This document shows positions 11,000 to 22,572 of a stretch of 64,000 bases of DNA, one piece after another. The stretch lies in NCBI GenBank assembly GCA_031216915.1, contig CM062292.1, positions 206,977,262 through 207,041,261 on the forward strand, given 5' to 3'. Below the pieces are notes generated by a model. The model was not told the DNA's origin and made no database searches. It saw nothing but the letters and a program-made list of their open reading frames with translations. Positions within the stretch are counted from its first letter, which is position 1. The number at the start of each line of letters is the position of its first letter. Source of the stretch: Pictodentalium vernedei. Taxonomy: Eukaryota; Mollusca; Scaphopoda; Dentaliida; Dentaliidae. The position numbers and the translations under genes are program-made.

Positions 11000-12180
11000 A
11001 GTGCTCATTACGAATTTGTGCTGGAACCCAATTCACAAGAAAATTCAAGATACTGCTGAGCGGCTTCGTGAAGAAGAGGAAAAGGAAAAAGAAGAATCCC
11101 AGAAATACGCCTTGGAAAAGGAAAACTTTTCTGTTCTACGACCTTTTGGCAAAGTAGTCATTCGAAGTGAAAGGTAGTGGTGAGGACGAAGAAAGGTTAG
11201 GAGCCAAGGAGAAAATGACTCGCCGCGACAAAAAAATATAAAATGATCGTTCGTTTGGAAATTAATTCATTTGTGACCGTCGGAGACTGAGCATGTCTGT
11301 GTTCACGACAGTACTAAAATTACAAATGACTTACACATATACGTCCTCACGAATGATGCCGGATTGAAGCTTATTTCCCAGGAATAGGTCTAAGTGAATC
11401 GTATGGCAGACAGAGTCAACAGAAGAAACTTATACCAGCTCACAGGTGTTGTGGAAAGAAACTAAAATAGGTAGAGACGCCATATAGTGTAGGCCGATTT
11501 TTAACATTTGGGGAGTTGAAAAAATAAAGTGTTAAAGAAGAAGAACGAAGTACCCCTCAAACTACAAACAGGAGAACGAAAGAGATGCCAATGACAACTC
11601 CCAGCAAGAACGAGCTAAAGAAGAATGACGTTAAGAACAATGGAGTTAAGTTTTCCCTCAAACGACAGTGCACAACGATGTTCAAACGAGTGGTGTTGGT
11701 ACTCAAAACAAGAACGAACTGAAAAAAGACTTTTGTTGGCATTCAGAAGACTAACAATTCAAGGATGGGTCACCCTGCAGCTCATATCACGAACAATGTA
11801 CTGAAGACCGAAGATTCAATTCTGGACCAACCCAAGAATGGAGCCGCAAAGCACGAATTGATGGACTTACCTGCCTACAACACGCTAGAAATCAAATCAA
11901 CTAACAAAACAAAACTTTCAGTGTTAAACAAGTGAGCACACAGCATGGAGAACCCAGCCAGGGTTAACTAATGGGAAGAAGGTTTGTTAGAGAACAAGAA
12001 GTCATTCTTTCGCTCCAGGAAGAAAAGAATGGAAAAACAACATTCCACTGGGTGATGAAGAAGATGCCCTGGACAAATGACTATGAACTAAACAAAGTGA
12101 TTGTATACGAAGATGTCTTGGGCAATTGACTATGACCTTAATAAACTGAGAGTGAAAAAATAACAATTGGATGTTATATC
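11000..12180 (+). pseudogene. Element I downstream coding remnants
   Basis: Three pieces match element III. The text after 11000 (TAERLREEEE, KYALEKE) matches III near 39500. The start near 11290 (MSVFTTVLK, then NDLHIYVLTND, GLKLISQE and VNR after frame changes) matches the 102-residue frame of III at 39354-39046. A tail of many stops follows. From about 11520 onward the plus strand is A-rich with runs of charged codons but no stable frame. The right arm begins near 12190. Confidence 0.5.
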
Positions 12181-12189
12181 GTCTTATGT

Positions 12190-13332
12190 TTTTTTAAACT
12201 ACCTAACCAAAGTACCAAGGTGTAGGAACCACGGGTTTCTACTGCAACTATCCTCTGAAGGTATCTTCCAAAAGGTATCCTCTATTAGGTATCCTCCAAT
12301 AGTATATCACCATGTCATAGGTATCCGCCAATAGTACACCACTATGTCATAGGTATCCTCCAATACGCGCACGTGCCTGTGTGCTGCATGTGTTGAGATT
12401 ACATATCCAGAATGTGCCTATGTGCTGTTACACATCGTGTACTAGCACACAGTCACAGTCCCCCAACTTCCTTTACCCCACCTTACGTGGAATTCCTTTC
12501 AAATATCCAACTACACTTCTAGGGTCCCTTTTTCGTAATATGGGCCCATGTGCTGCAAGTGTTATGCGCACATGGTGCATTTTCACGGAAGCATATATGG
12601 GAATATCGGTGGTGAGAACAGTAAGAATAGAGTCTGGGATAGGTAGTGACAACTTGTGATCGAAAATAATTCTATCAAAGTACCTCAGAACCACAAAAAG
12701 AAGTAAAACCATATTCAGAACAAACCAGAAAAGCTAAAAATAGTGACAATAAGCTAAAAGTGTTCCAACTGATAGCCTTCTCTGCCTACTAGAGCATACT
12801 CCAGAACACACAAATAGGGTTGGGTAGACAGAAAAAAACAACAACATAGATGCATAGATAGAGAATTTTCGGAAAATCCGAACTAGTAAAATATTTTTAT
12901 ACAAAGAAGCGCATCTTATTGTTGGACAAAAACGAGGATGCTGGGGGAATATGTACCAAATAAAGTGATTTTGGGTTGTTTATTGGTAATTTGGGTTCGT
13001 TATCAGTTTCATTTGGGTAATTAGACGTACTCCTATTCGATCGAATACCACATTTGGAAACCTCTTGTTCCTACTACGTGTCGCCATAGAAACCATCATA
13101 TTGGCCTCCTGTATGCAAAAGGGACGACGGAAACACGTGTCACTCTAACAAGACGCGCTGTATATGCCCACTTACACCACGTATCATTATGGGGATGACG
13201 TTACAAGATGGCAGCTCACGCGGGCTACCATCTCAACCAAACCTGACGTTGCTGGGTCACATGACTATGACGTCTCATATCAGATCCACCATGAGGTCCA
13301 TCCAAAAAGGGCCGATCCATCTCTCTTCTACT
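12190..13332 (-). repeat. Element I right inverted arm
   Basis: This is the inverted counterpart of 7868-9519. It shows the GGTATCCTCCAATAG words (inverse of the GAGGATAC words of the left arm and of element II). It then shows GACGACGGAAACACGTGT, CACCACGTATCATTATGG, AAGATGGCAGCTCACGCGGG and ACATGACTATGACGTCTCAT, each the complement of left-arm phrases. It ends at TTCTACT. Confidence 0.7.
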
Positions 13333-14764
13333 AATTTCATGACATTCTTTTAGTGATTTGAAGAAGTTCTGTGAAGTAACAGACTGTCGGAAGGGGCTCT
13401 GAGAGATCTTGCCAACAGTATTTTACACCACAGCATTTCATCGACAAAGTAAATAAACCTCCGTTTTGTCATCATTCTAAAGTAGAACATGGTTCTGGAA
13501 GAACAAACAAAAGAGTACCAAGAGCAGTATTAAGAAACACACCGGGGCGTAGCGAAGGGGGTTTAGGGGAGCTGTGATCCACAACCTCGTCCCAATATTT
13601 TTTTCTGCTGGGACATTTCACCTGGATTGGAATCTTAGATATCGATTCACTCTTGCACGTAATCATGTACTTTGTTACTTTGAACTGGTGTCAAGCACAC
13701 AGTCGGCCATATAAAGGAACGGCTGTGATACCCGATTTAGGCAGTTGGAGGTGGCCAATTTTGAGTACGCTACGTGTTACTTAAATACGAAGTTGCTTCT
13801 CTACTACTACATGTATGTTTTATTTATCCAAAATAAATTCCAAAGAAGTCTTGAGTTGTTTTAACTATAATCCCGACTGACTTATATTCCAACTTCATCA
13901 AGGCATTGATTCAAATGATTTGATGATGCAGTTGGAATATTTTATGAGTCGAAAATTAAGCCTTCACAAATGGGACGAGTCAGATTATTTACACTCCCCA
14001 ACCCGTTACCTTCGCAGCGCCCTTGGGTACATTCTTGCTATTTACCTAGGGCCTAGAAAAGCATACCAACAAGAGAGTTGAGTTGAAGTCATTGCCAGGC
14101 CACTAGAAGGGCAGGCTGCGGCATGGTAAAATTTCCAGAAAATTGTCCCAGGCTTTAAGGGTTAATGCTCATTGTAGGTTGGGGAATTGGGAAACGGTAG
14201 CTGGAAAATCTAAAAAATGTAGTCTCAATCACATTGGGAATGGGCCTTTTAAACGGGCTTCGGTAGACCTCAGGGAAAGTACCTGACTTGTGTTGTATCC
14301 GTGAGCAAGTTATCTCACTGGGTTTGCGCATGCTAACTTGTGTTGTATCCAGGAGCAAGTTATCTAATTGAGCTTGCGCAGGTTAACCCATCTCTGCAAT
14401 TGGGTCCGGGCGTGACATGGGGGCTTGACTCGCGACAGACTTATGTTCGCGTCACTGAAGCCGGGTATAAGTTGATGCTTACGTTGGCGTGGTGGCTCAA
14501 GAAAGGACTTGGTTTTTACGTTCTAGAGACACACCGACATTCTTGGAGACTTTTTTTTTCAGGCGTAATGTGATCATTGCCAAGTGCCCGGATTACTTTC
14601 TCAAACCTGCTACTCCATAAAGTGAGTTATTTGATACTGCCATTGCGTGGTGACGTTGGCCATTTCTGATGCACTGTAGTTCTCCAGTTTGTTGATTCTA
14701 CAAAGATTGATCTATTCTTGTGTATGGCACCAAGGGGTATCTTAAATGTTGGTAAATGCTGGCT
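13333..14764. other. No gene recognised; short local duplication
   Basis: At about 14285-14390 a phrase of about 56 bp beginning ACTTGTGTTGTATCC, with GAGCAAGTTATCT inside, is duplicated in tandem with a few differences. The rest has no recognisable coding or repeat content. The heme-binding exon of the P450 should lie in this direction but I did not find it. Confidence 0.4.
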
Positions 14765-15014
14765 TTTAACCCTTCACCTAGCATCAATAATCGATAAGTG
14801 CTATTCACAGAAATCAGCGTTTATATTTAATTTTTTTAATCCCCCCCCCCCCCCCCAATTGCCTTATTACAACTCATTGGAACGAGCTCGCTGAGCTTGT
14901 TCCACTGAGGGGTAATAAGCTTATGTTTTATTAAACAAAATGAAAATTGTTTAGGTATTCAAGTTTTGGGGGAGGAAAGCGTTGTCTATTATTCTTGCAA
15001 GGTACAGGTTTAAC
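14765..15014. repeat. MITE, TTAACCCTTTACC family, degenerate
   Basis: TTTTAACCCTTCACCTAGCA on the left, AACGAGCTCGCTGAGCTTGT in the centre and a trailing GTACAGGTTTAACC define a diverged copy. A run of about 18 C lies inside it (about 14840-14857). Confidence 0.65.
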
Positions 15015-15111
15015 CCGAGAGCCTGTTTTACCGGCCCAGGAACACTATACGTCATAATTTCATGAAGTAGAATGGGTGTTAAGTGAATGTGTGGGGTAGC
15101 CCAAGCAGTAT

Positions 15112-15158
15112 TTTCAACGTGCAGATCCAAGACAGCACGTTGAAAATATTAATTGGTC
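15112..15158. repeat. Short inverted repeat
   Basis: GTATTTTCAACGTGC and GCACGTTGAAAATATT are inverted copies separated by about 13 bp. It could fold into a hairpin. It lies in unannotated DNA about 670 bp beyond the last recognised P450 exon. Confidence 0.6.
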
Positions 15159-15823
15159 TACGTCTAAATACTGAATATGAATTCGTGCAATTGCAGCCAT
15201 TGAACTGACATAGAAAATACTACCAGCATTCGGGGTGTTAAGGCTAACAGAGGCAATGTTGTGGCAATAGTATTTTGGTGGAAAGTTATGACTACGAATC
15301 TATTAGTGTTTTATTACATAATACATGCACAAGCGAAATCCAAGTCCCGTTTGTCACTTACACTAATAGTATTATTTTTACGAGCCGCGAACAATATTCT
15401 GTAATCTATTACCAAGAGGAGAAAAAGTTTCCCTAAATCTGGGGAAAAACGTTTGGGGGGAAAAATGATGAAATGGTGGCCGTTGGAACCACCTTGATTT
15501 GAGATCCCAGCTAAAGACAATAGATTTTTACCTTGTGCTTGCTTACAAGTTCATGGACAGTTTTGATATCCTTTGTTAAATAACTGAGCATAGGGTCTTG
15601 TAAATGTAGCTGTTGACAGACCGAACAAAGGCTTGTGCGGTGCACCGACGTCCGCTTGCCAAGCCGACGGTGTACTCGGAAACGATGACATGTGAGCTAA
15701 AACAAATTAACTGGCTTGCAGTTGATTCAAACTATTTGATCACAAACCGGTTACTCGTGACATAACTTTCCGCCATACATATTTATAAAAGGATCACAGC
15801 AAATATACTAAGCGAAATAATAC

Positions 15824-15909
15824 CTGTCTTCACCCATGAAACGTTCAGGATCATATTTGTCTGGGTTTTTGAAAGCATCGTCCATTCTAGATAAAACAAA
15901 GAAAGGCAC
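15824..15909 (-). CDS. Cytochrome P450 (CYP46A-like), PERF-motif exon
   Basis: The exon reads from 15909 down to 15824, between an acceptor TTAATTTTCAG and a donor GTATTA. It encodes 28 codons plus 2 nt, including LSRMDDAFKNPDKYDPERF. YDPERF is the P450 PERF motif, which with the ExxR of the previous exon locks the heme pocket. The 86-nt exon starts in phase 0, matching the phase-0 end of the exon at 19578-19383. Human CYP46A1 has the equivalent segment between its K helix and heme loop. The following exon should carry the FxxGxRxC heme-ligand motif, but none was recognised before the left edge. Confidence 0.85.
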
Positions 15910-16589
15910 CTGAAAATTAAAGTAAACAGAAAAACATTTAAGAATGGAAATAAAAGTAATTATTTGGTCATGTCGTCTGGAAATACCAGTGTTCCCACAC
16001 ACAGCTCAAAAAATTCCCATGACTGTTCCATAGAACCAATATATACTTTCCCATGGCCGCTTGAACAGTTGTCTGGAGAACAATAAAGTGTGTTTGTCTG
16101 TGTGAAAGGGTGTGGATGTGTGTTTGTAAGGGTGTGTGTGTGTGTGTTTGAGTTTATGTGTATGTTATGGGGTTGCGAAACGAAAACTTGGCCCAAGTAC
16201 TTATGTCACCATGACGATTGGTCTGCATTGTCAACAATCACGTCACGGCTCACATGTCAACTTACAATGCATTGAGTTTGAAACTTGTGGGATTAATATT
16301 GGCCTCTTGTAAATTGACGGAAAAAAATAAACGCTATTTTGGTAATATGATTTTTTTTATCCGTAGACCAAATGTAGTAATATTTGACACATTCAGTCAA
16401 CCATAGCCACGTGCGACGCTGCATGTTTTCAACAGATTTTTCGACAAAGCATGCATCCGGGGCACTCCCACGTGCTATGGGCTTGAAAATCATATCAAAT
16501 CGAACTTTTTAACAGTACACATCGATTGCACAACATTTCATTTCAACTCGATTGAAAAGCAAAATGCAGTGAATGTCCGAAGTTGATAG
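15910..16589. other. Intron, with a GT-rich microsatellite
   Basis: This is the first part of the 3.5-kb intron between P450 exons. At about 16085-16165 there is an imperfect (GT)n stretch with GTGTGTGTGTGTGTTTG. Open frames over it are artefacts of the simple repeat. Confidence 0.6.
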
Positions 16590-17590
16590 GGGTAGGGCTA
16601 TTGCTCTAATTATGTGACGCCAATCGCAACGTCTCGACGCCAGCAATTTGTTGTCCATGAGTCAGCGATAGCTCGTTCACTTGGGCGTCTCAGAACCACA
16701 GGAAGATTAGCTGACCGTCCCAGGAGCGGACGTCTGCGCGTTACGTCGCCACGTCAAGATAGAGGCATACGTCTCTCACGCCCCCGTAATTGATTTCAGA
16801 TGGCAACGGAGACGTCGAGTCAGGTTGTAGGCACTTATGGCCGCAAGTGTGTCCAAGAACAGTTACGAATCGGTTGCGGGAGTTCAATTTAAGGCCACGA
16901 CGTCCCTACGTTGGTTCGCAACTTACACCCAGGCGACGTCCACGTCGATTGCAATGGCTGCGGGCACATGCACCAAATCGGCTTCACTTGGCCCAATGGC
17001 GATATTATGTGTTATTCACTGACGAGTCTCGGTTCACGCTTTATAGGTGTGATGGAACACAGCGTTTCTATCGACGTCGAGGTTAACGATATTCTGACGC
17101 GTGCGCGAAGGAAAACGACAGATTCCGTGGAGGGTCTGTTATGGTTGTGGGGGTGGGGGTATTCTCATGGCGTGAAACACCTCTTGTGGTCACCCAGGGC
17201 AATCTTACAGCCGTAATATATCGGGATCAGGTCCTCATGCCTCACGTTCTTCCACTTATCCATGTGTGTAACCTTACGTTGCAGCAGGATAATGCGAGGC
17301 CGCATGTTGCTAGGGTTTGTCGTGACTTCCTCAACCAAAACAATAACCCAGTTCTCGATTGGCCACCCTACAGTCCAGATTTGTCCCCGGTCGAGCATTT
17401 GTGGGACGAGCAGGACAGGAGGGTCAGGAAGCGCGTCAACGTCCTAAACAACGTCGCTCAGCTCACGCAGGCCTTTCTTCAGGAGTGGAATAACATCCTA
17501 CAAAGGATCATAAACAACTTCATGGGGTCAATGGTAAGGAGAGGTAGAGGGGCGACTGGAGCCCGGGGTGGGCACATCCGCTATTGATTT
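16590..17590 (+). pseudogene. Tc1/mariner-type transposase remnant (DD34E)
   Basis: The region encodes broken pieces of a Tc1-family transposase. From about 16620 come helix-turn-helix-type pieces in changing frames. At 16790-17086 the text LQWLRAHAPNRLHLAQWRY is followed by VLFTDESRFTLYRCDGTQRF (first catalytic Asp). At 17141-17587 come LTLQQDNARPHVARVCRDFL (second Asp) and WPPYSPDLSPVEHLWDE. Exactly 34 residues separate the second Asp from the Glu of PVEHLWD, so the catalytic triad type is DD34E. At least two frame changes between the pieces make the copy inactive. I could not fix its terminal inverted repeats. Confidence 0.85.
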
Positions 17591-19382
17591 TGATCAGGAA
17601 ATGGCGTAGGGTACCCACGTTTGAACGTTATCCATGCAAACTCCGTCTGTGTTAAGACAACAAAACTCGTCAAAATTTAATCAGTAATGAAGAAATAATA
17701 TCAAAATCCAAACAATGAAATAATCATCCATAACACATATGAAATAATTACCACAGAAAAAAACTTGCGTTTCTTTTTTCCGCTAGTTAGTATATTAGCG
17801 TGATTTTGTAGGGGGCTGGGGAGTAATCAGTGGTTATTACTTGGTTAGTTTCATATCGGCCGGGATATCAACCCGAAATTACTTCATATCAGCCTGAAAC
17901 CGCTGATACATGTTCGAAACCATCGGATACTACTATCAGATGAAAGTTCGCCAGGCTTTCTGGCCATCTTTCTCAGAGATTGAAAATACCCTCCGGGAAG
18001 AAAATACTGCAAATAGTTTATCGCCACAATTTATCTACACCTCTGTACAGCTCCGCATACAGTTGTCACTACTTGAACCATAATACAGATTTACAGTATG
18101 GTCGCCGTGGACTGATCACTTTCCACAGATGGGCAATATTTCCACGGATGAAAAAATATTAGCTTCCAAGTAGTTATAGGAATAATCATCAGAAATTTAA
18201 TTAAGGAAGCACCAGGTACAACCCAGTGCTTCATCAATTAAAAGTTTGCGGATGATGATATTTACTACTTGGTAACCTTCCTACAGTTAAAACTAGAAGT
18301 CTTGTCACGAACTGTGCGCTCATCTAGGCTTAATCGGGCGTAGGAATTGCGTGCAATTGCCATATCGAATGGCATCCAGAGCACAACAGGTTCTTCTGGT
18401 TACTCATAGCAAACACAGGCAATGATTCTGCCAATGGACCTCCGGGTCACCCGGAGGTCCATTGGCCGAAACATTACTTGTGCACAGGCCATATGTACAG
18501 AATTTGATAGCCTTACCATGGTCATAATGCGTAGATTAACGCGAAGATCGACGTGCTATTTGTGCGCATTTCATGTCGGAACTTCTCGATTTAACTGTAC
18601 CTGGCATCACTGCCTGCGCGTGGATTACAACCAGTCCACGGCGACTGTACTGTGAGCTTCTGGTTATACATTTTGGCCGATTCGACCTCATGCTGGTCAC
18701 ACACGAAAACGTTCTGTTGGGGTACAGTTGCGATTATTTTCATACAAATTTACTTTAACAACTTTCAGATTTTGTTTTCATGAAATGTTTTATATTAATC
18801 TTTTTGACTGACCGGGAGCAGGGTGCAAATAGTCTATGAATAAGAGTGTCTTAATTATGCCGTGAAGTCCACCATTTTAAATCAGTGGATTTCGTTCTGT
18901 CGGGCAATCCTCGACAAAAAAAGATTTATCATATTGCAGATATGGACGAGGATAAGATGGGTAAGAAAATGTAATTGTAATTCATCAATTAAATTTGACA
19001 TCGTTGTAATTGTCGGAAGTGGGTCAATTAGAACATGTATGTATCCACGCTACGCGCAAGAAACGGTGCTAAACCACTCCTGTCACAGATCGAACACACC
19101 CTGTAAATTCGATCATGGAAAATAGACCGAGATCGAAAATGACTGTTTTTATTGTCTTTTTTTCAAATAAATCGGGTTTGGAGAATTTTTTCACTTAATA
19201 ACGATGACATGAATTACAATGGAGAAAACGTCTCTTGTTTTGTTAAACATTAGGGAATTTGACTTTTGGAGGGTTTCTTCGGGGATTCGTTAACAAATGG
19301 TTTTCCATAGTCAAATTTCCGAATGTCAAACGAAACAAGAAACGTTTATCTCCTAACTATTCAAGGATTTATTTAATACAAC
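17591..19382. other. Intron sequence without recognised gene
   Basis: It lies between the Tc1 remnant and the next P450 exon. Frames here (for example 18422-18655) carry no motif. The one structural feature is the palindrome at 18430-18466, listed separately. Confidence 0.45.
18430..18466. repeat. Perfect 18-bp-arm palindrome
   Basis: GCCAATGGACCTCCGGGT and its exact reverse complement are separated by a single C. The GC-rich arms would form a very stable hairpin or cruciform. It belongs to no repeat family that I see elsewhere in the window. Confidence 0.9.
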
Positions 19383-19578
19383 CTTGATATCAGTGTCAGC
19401 AGGAATTATTATACCATCAATATTGAGATCTCTCTTTGTTTCACGGCCCGTTTCGAGTGCTGGGGGATAAAGTCTCATTGTCTCTCTGATAACTGCATCC
19501 AAATAAGGTAAATTTTCAACCTCGTTCCATTTGAAGTCAGGTTTCTGTCCAATATTATCATCTATCTCGTTCCGCAAT
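19383..19578 (-). CDS. Cytochrome P450 (CYP46A-like), K-helix exon
   Basis: The exon reads from 19578 to 19383 between TTTTCCTGTTTAG and GTTGTA. One nt completes the Arg codon split with the previous exon, then come 65 codons. It starts LRNEIDDNIG, continues ENLPYLDAVIRETMRLYPPA and ends DGIIIPADTDIK. ETMR is the ExxR motif of the K helix and LYPPA is the classical continuation. NLPYLDAVIRETMRLYPPA matches the helix J'/K region of family 46 and related families in spacing. The 196-nt length leaves phase 0, as required by the next exon. The open frame at 19353-19577 overruns the donor. Confidence 0.92.
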
Positions 19579-20540
19579 CTAAACAGGAAAATATACGGTA
19601 GTGAAACATTTTAAATAAATGTAGGTATCCTAACGTAAACTAACACAGATCTTTTGTTAAAAAGTTTTCGTTCAAAATCTCAAAAGTTTCGAAATTTCAG
19701 GACTTAAAATCAGAATCGTTTCTCGCAAAGTGATTCTTGCTAGGAAAACAATGAAAATCAACATTGATTCCCGCAAATGTTCAGTTGATTCTCATCATAG
19801 ATTCTGGAAGTGTCCTTAAAATTTATTTATTGGTGTTTTAAGGTCACATGTTTCTGCACAATGACTAATCATGATTCTGGAAGTGTCCTTAAAAGCCTGG
19901 AGAATGCTACTTATTTTTGCCCCTCATAATAAGGTGACACCTTGACGTATCAGTTGTGAAAAGTGAGATCGCGGCTGCCTACAAAGGCAGCAAAGACTTC
20001 ACTGGGAACCAATGCTGAGATACTTTATTCCTTTTTCCCGATAAATTCTGTCTTCTGATTGGTCAGAGTACGTAGGACAATTAGCCATTGCAAAGGGTGA
20101 ATCCAACATCCAAGGTATATGAGATCGTGCAACATCCAGGGTATAAGGGCACGCGAAACATCGGGGGTATATGGTTTAAATGATAGCTTTTCGTTTTTGC
20201 TCTCCTCGATATAAAAATAGAACCCCAAAACTTTAAAATGCTCATAAATATCATCAGATTTCTGACAATTCGATCATATTATGCTTTTATAATTAAATAA
20301 TCGAATACTTAAATCAAAGAACTTGAGAAATATAAAAATAAATGCAAATCTGTCAACAAAAAATAATGTTTACCCGTTTCCTTAACGACCCAAGGGATGT
20401 AACTCTATCTGCTGTCTTCTGCGTTTGAAAAAAAACAATTATTCACGAATTTGGTCCAACTGATAAATGTGAAAAACGCGTCCACAAATTTATTTCCACT
20501 GTTTCTATTGTGTTTCAGACGGGACAAAAACGTTATCTCC
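19579..20540. other. Intron; SINE tail fragment inside
   Basis: At about 19826-19878 a TTTATTTATTGGTGTTTTAA phrase is followed by GGTCACATGTTTCTGCACAA. This is a minus-orientation fragment of the SINE 3' tail found at 42158, 62166 and 63525. A nearby phrase ATGATTCTGGAAGTGTCCTT occurs on both sides of it, at about 19798-19818 and 19871-19890, and may be its target duplication. Nothing else is recognised. Confidence 0.6.
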
Positions 20541-20662
20541 GCCGACATGTATGGTATATGGAGATTTAATACCTGAATGTCTCATTTGAACACCTCGCCT
20601 GCGGCTCGGTAATTAAAAACCGACATCCAGGTATTAAATCTCCATATACCATACATGTTGGC
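20541..20662. repeat. Foldback element
   Basis: Arms of about 42 bp are near-perfect reverse complements. GCCGACATGTATGGTATATG on the left pairs with CATATACCATACATGTTGGC on the right. A loop of about 36 bp lies between them. There is no coding capacity. Confidence 0.85.
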
Positions 20663-22479
20663 CTCGATAGCTTACAGTAACTTCCATCAACAAGGCCAAC
20701 AAAAACCTGTGTGCTGAAACATATGTTCTAGATGTATATTTAAGACAAGAAACTCACCAAAATTTGAACAAGGCTTTGAGGGTTAACCCTCGTGAATTTA
20801 TCAACTGTGGGGTATGTACTGGCTGCTCTCTCAAGAATCTAACACCACACTAATATTCTAAATTATTTATTAATTGAAATTTGATTCTCACAGTAATAGT
20901 TCGCGATGATCCAAAAACCTTTTCTTGTAAATTGCTGGGGGCAAATTTAAAGACCTGAAAACTTGAAATGGAATTCTGGCGAAAACAACGAAGAAACTGT
21001 AATCAACCAAAATGAAGATCTTCGAATCAAAACGAAAAAATGACGATAGCAGTAATAAAAAAATAATTTCAGACAAAGATTAGCAGCCACCAAAATTTCA
21101 CGGCTGCGAATTATTTTGGAACTAAAGGTAATGTGGTCTTCTAAAGTGACTGTCATTAATCTATCCCCTTAAAAGTTAACTACTGATCAGATAAATAGTC
21201 TGAAACTTAATTTAAAATTCATCCAACGCCGAGACAAAATACCCATGGCTGAAAACAATATATTGGTGAGTTTACTATAAAATTACGTAAGGCCAAAAAA
21301 TATCTAGATAAAGAGAACTATCCCGCAGATATATTGGGGAAAAAACAGGGTACATCCCATAGCATAAGCAGCCAACCTCTCTGACTTTGACTGAAGATCA
21401 CTAAAATTTCAACAGAATTAATATCTGCCATCGACAACCAGGGACGGCGGGGGGGGGGAGGGGCACAGAGGACACAGATGGCACATGCACGTGCCCCCCA
21501 CTCCCCACCCACCCCTTTTTTCCACCAATGATAGGTACCTGGACGGATTTTCCGACATAACAAACACAACTCCTATGGTCACTACACATCACCTATACAT
21601 ATATTGATTTTCAAGATTCAAGATAAGATTTTATTGAATAAAAATAGAAAGCTCCAAATGGAACGTAATATTTCAAAGGACGGTTTCAAAGTTATGATTA
21701 AGTAAAAACAAAACAAAATAAATAAACCATGATACATGTAACAGCATTACACACGAAGACAGCTCATGCAACACGGTTCAATATTGACCGATCAATATCC
21801 AATATCGTAACATAATGACAATAAGGTTGAGGTTAGGTTGAGGTCTCCGAGGTTAGTGTCTTAAATAGGGTGGGAACAAGGGTGAGGGGTAGCATATATA
21901 AATGTATATATTTTGCATGAATACACCGCCCCACCACCATTGACCCCCCCCCCCCCCCTCCCCTCCCAGAAGAAAAATTATTTTCCATCCTACACCCTTA
22001 CCGTACCCAGAAAGGTATGACCACCCACCTTTTGAGCTTTCGCCGCCTCAGTCGACAACCGAAAAACTACCAACTCTCTCAAGAATACCAAAACCATTAT
22101 CACATGACTGACAATTTTCGTCATTGGAAGAGATTAACAGGAAAGTTAGCTTCAGGGCCGCGGTACCGGGGGCTGCGGCTGATTACCTATTCTACTATAT
22201 ATGAAAAGCCTATGACATCATGTTTTTTGTACACAACCAATGACTAGTGAAACAAGGGGCGGATCCAGAGCCTCCCCTGCATTTTCGCCAGCTATGTTTC
22301 TCTCGTACTGGTTCAGTTTCGATGGATTTCGGATCATTTTTTGCAACAAGTGGCAGCAAACGCTAAAATATATACAGTCTGTTAAAAATTCGGTTAACTG
22401 AAATAGATCGTAATCTTACAGGCACACAAGTACCAAATCCACCCCAAGACAAGATAATCCACAGATAGCATAATTGCTG
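20663..22479. other. Intron, non-coding; poly-G/poly-C tracts
   Basis: No exon is recognised. G/C homopolymer tracts lie near 21450-21460 and 21944-21959. The phrase TTCTACTATATATGAAAAGC followed by CTATGACATCA at about 22190-22222 recurs at 24047-24075 and marks a small dispersed repeat. Confidence 0.45.
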
Positions 22480-22572
22480 TTAACGTCTGGTAAAGTATAC
22501 AGATGAGGTCTATTTATCACCTTTGGTCGTTAAATAGACCTCACCTGTATGCTTTACCGACGTTTTTTAACG
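22480..22572. repeat. Foldback element
   Basis: TAACGTCTGGTAAAGTATAC followed by AGATGAGGTCTATTTA is mirrored by TAAATAGACCTCACCTGTAT followed by GCTTTACCGACGTT. The arms are about 36 bp with a few mismatches and a short loop. Confidence 0.8.

Larger units (their letters stand above)
7868..13332 (+). mobile_element. Element I: Maverick/Polinton-like non-autonomous element with long inverted arms
   Basis: The left part (from 7868) and the right part (to 13332) are diverged inverted copies of each other and of the arms of elements II and III. They share TGACGTCATAGTCACGTG, ACACGTGTTTCCGTCGT, GTATACTGGA and CCATCTTGGTTTCTATGGTA phrases. The termini align as AGTAC(G/A)CGAGAGGTGG and AGTAGAAGAGAGATGG. 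Between the arms lies a plus-strand coding region (9583 to about 12000) homologous to that of element III but full of stops and frameshifts and broken by a MITE at 10748-10993. No Polinton polymerase, integrase or ATPase is visible. No clear target duplication remains, as expected of an old copy. Confidence 0.65.
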
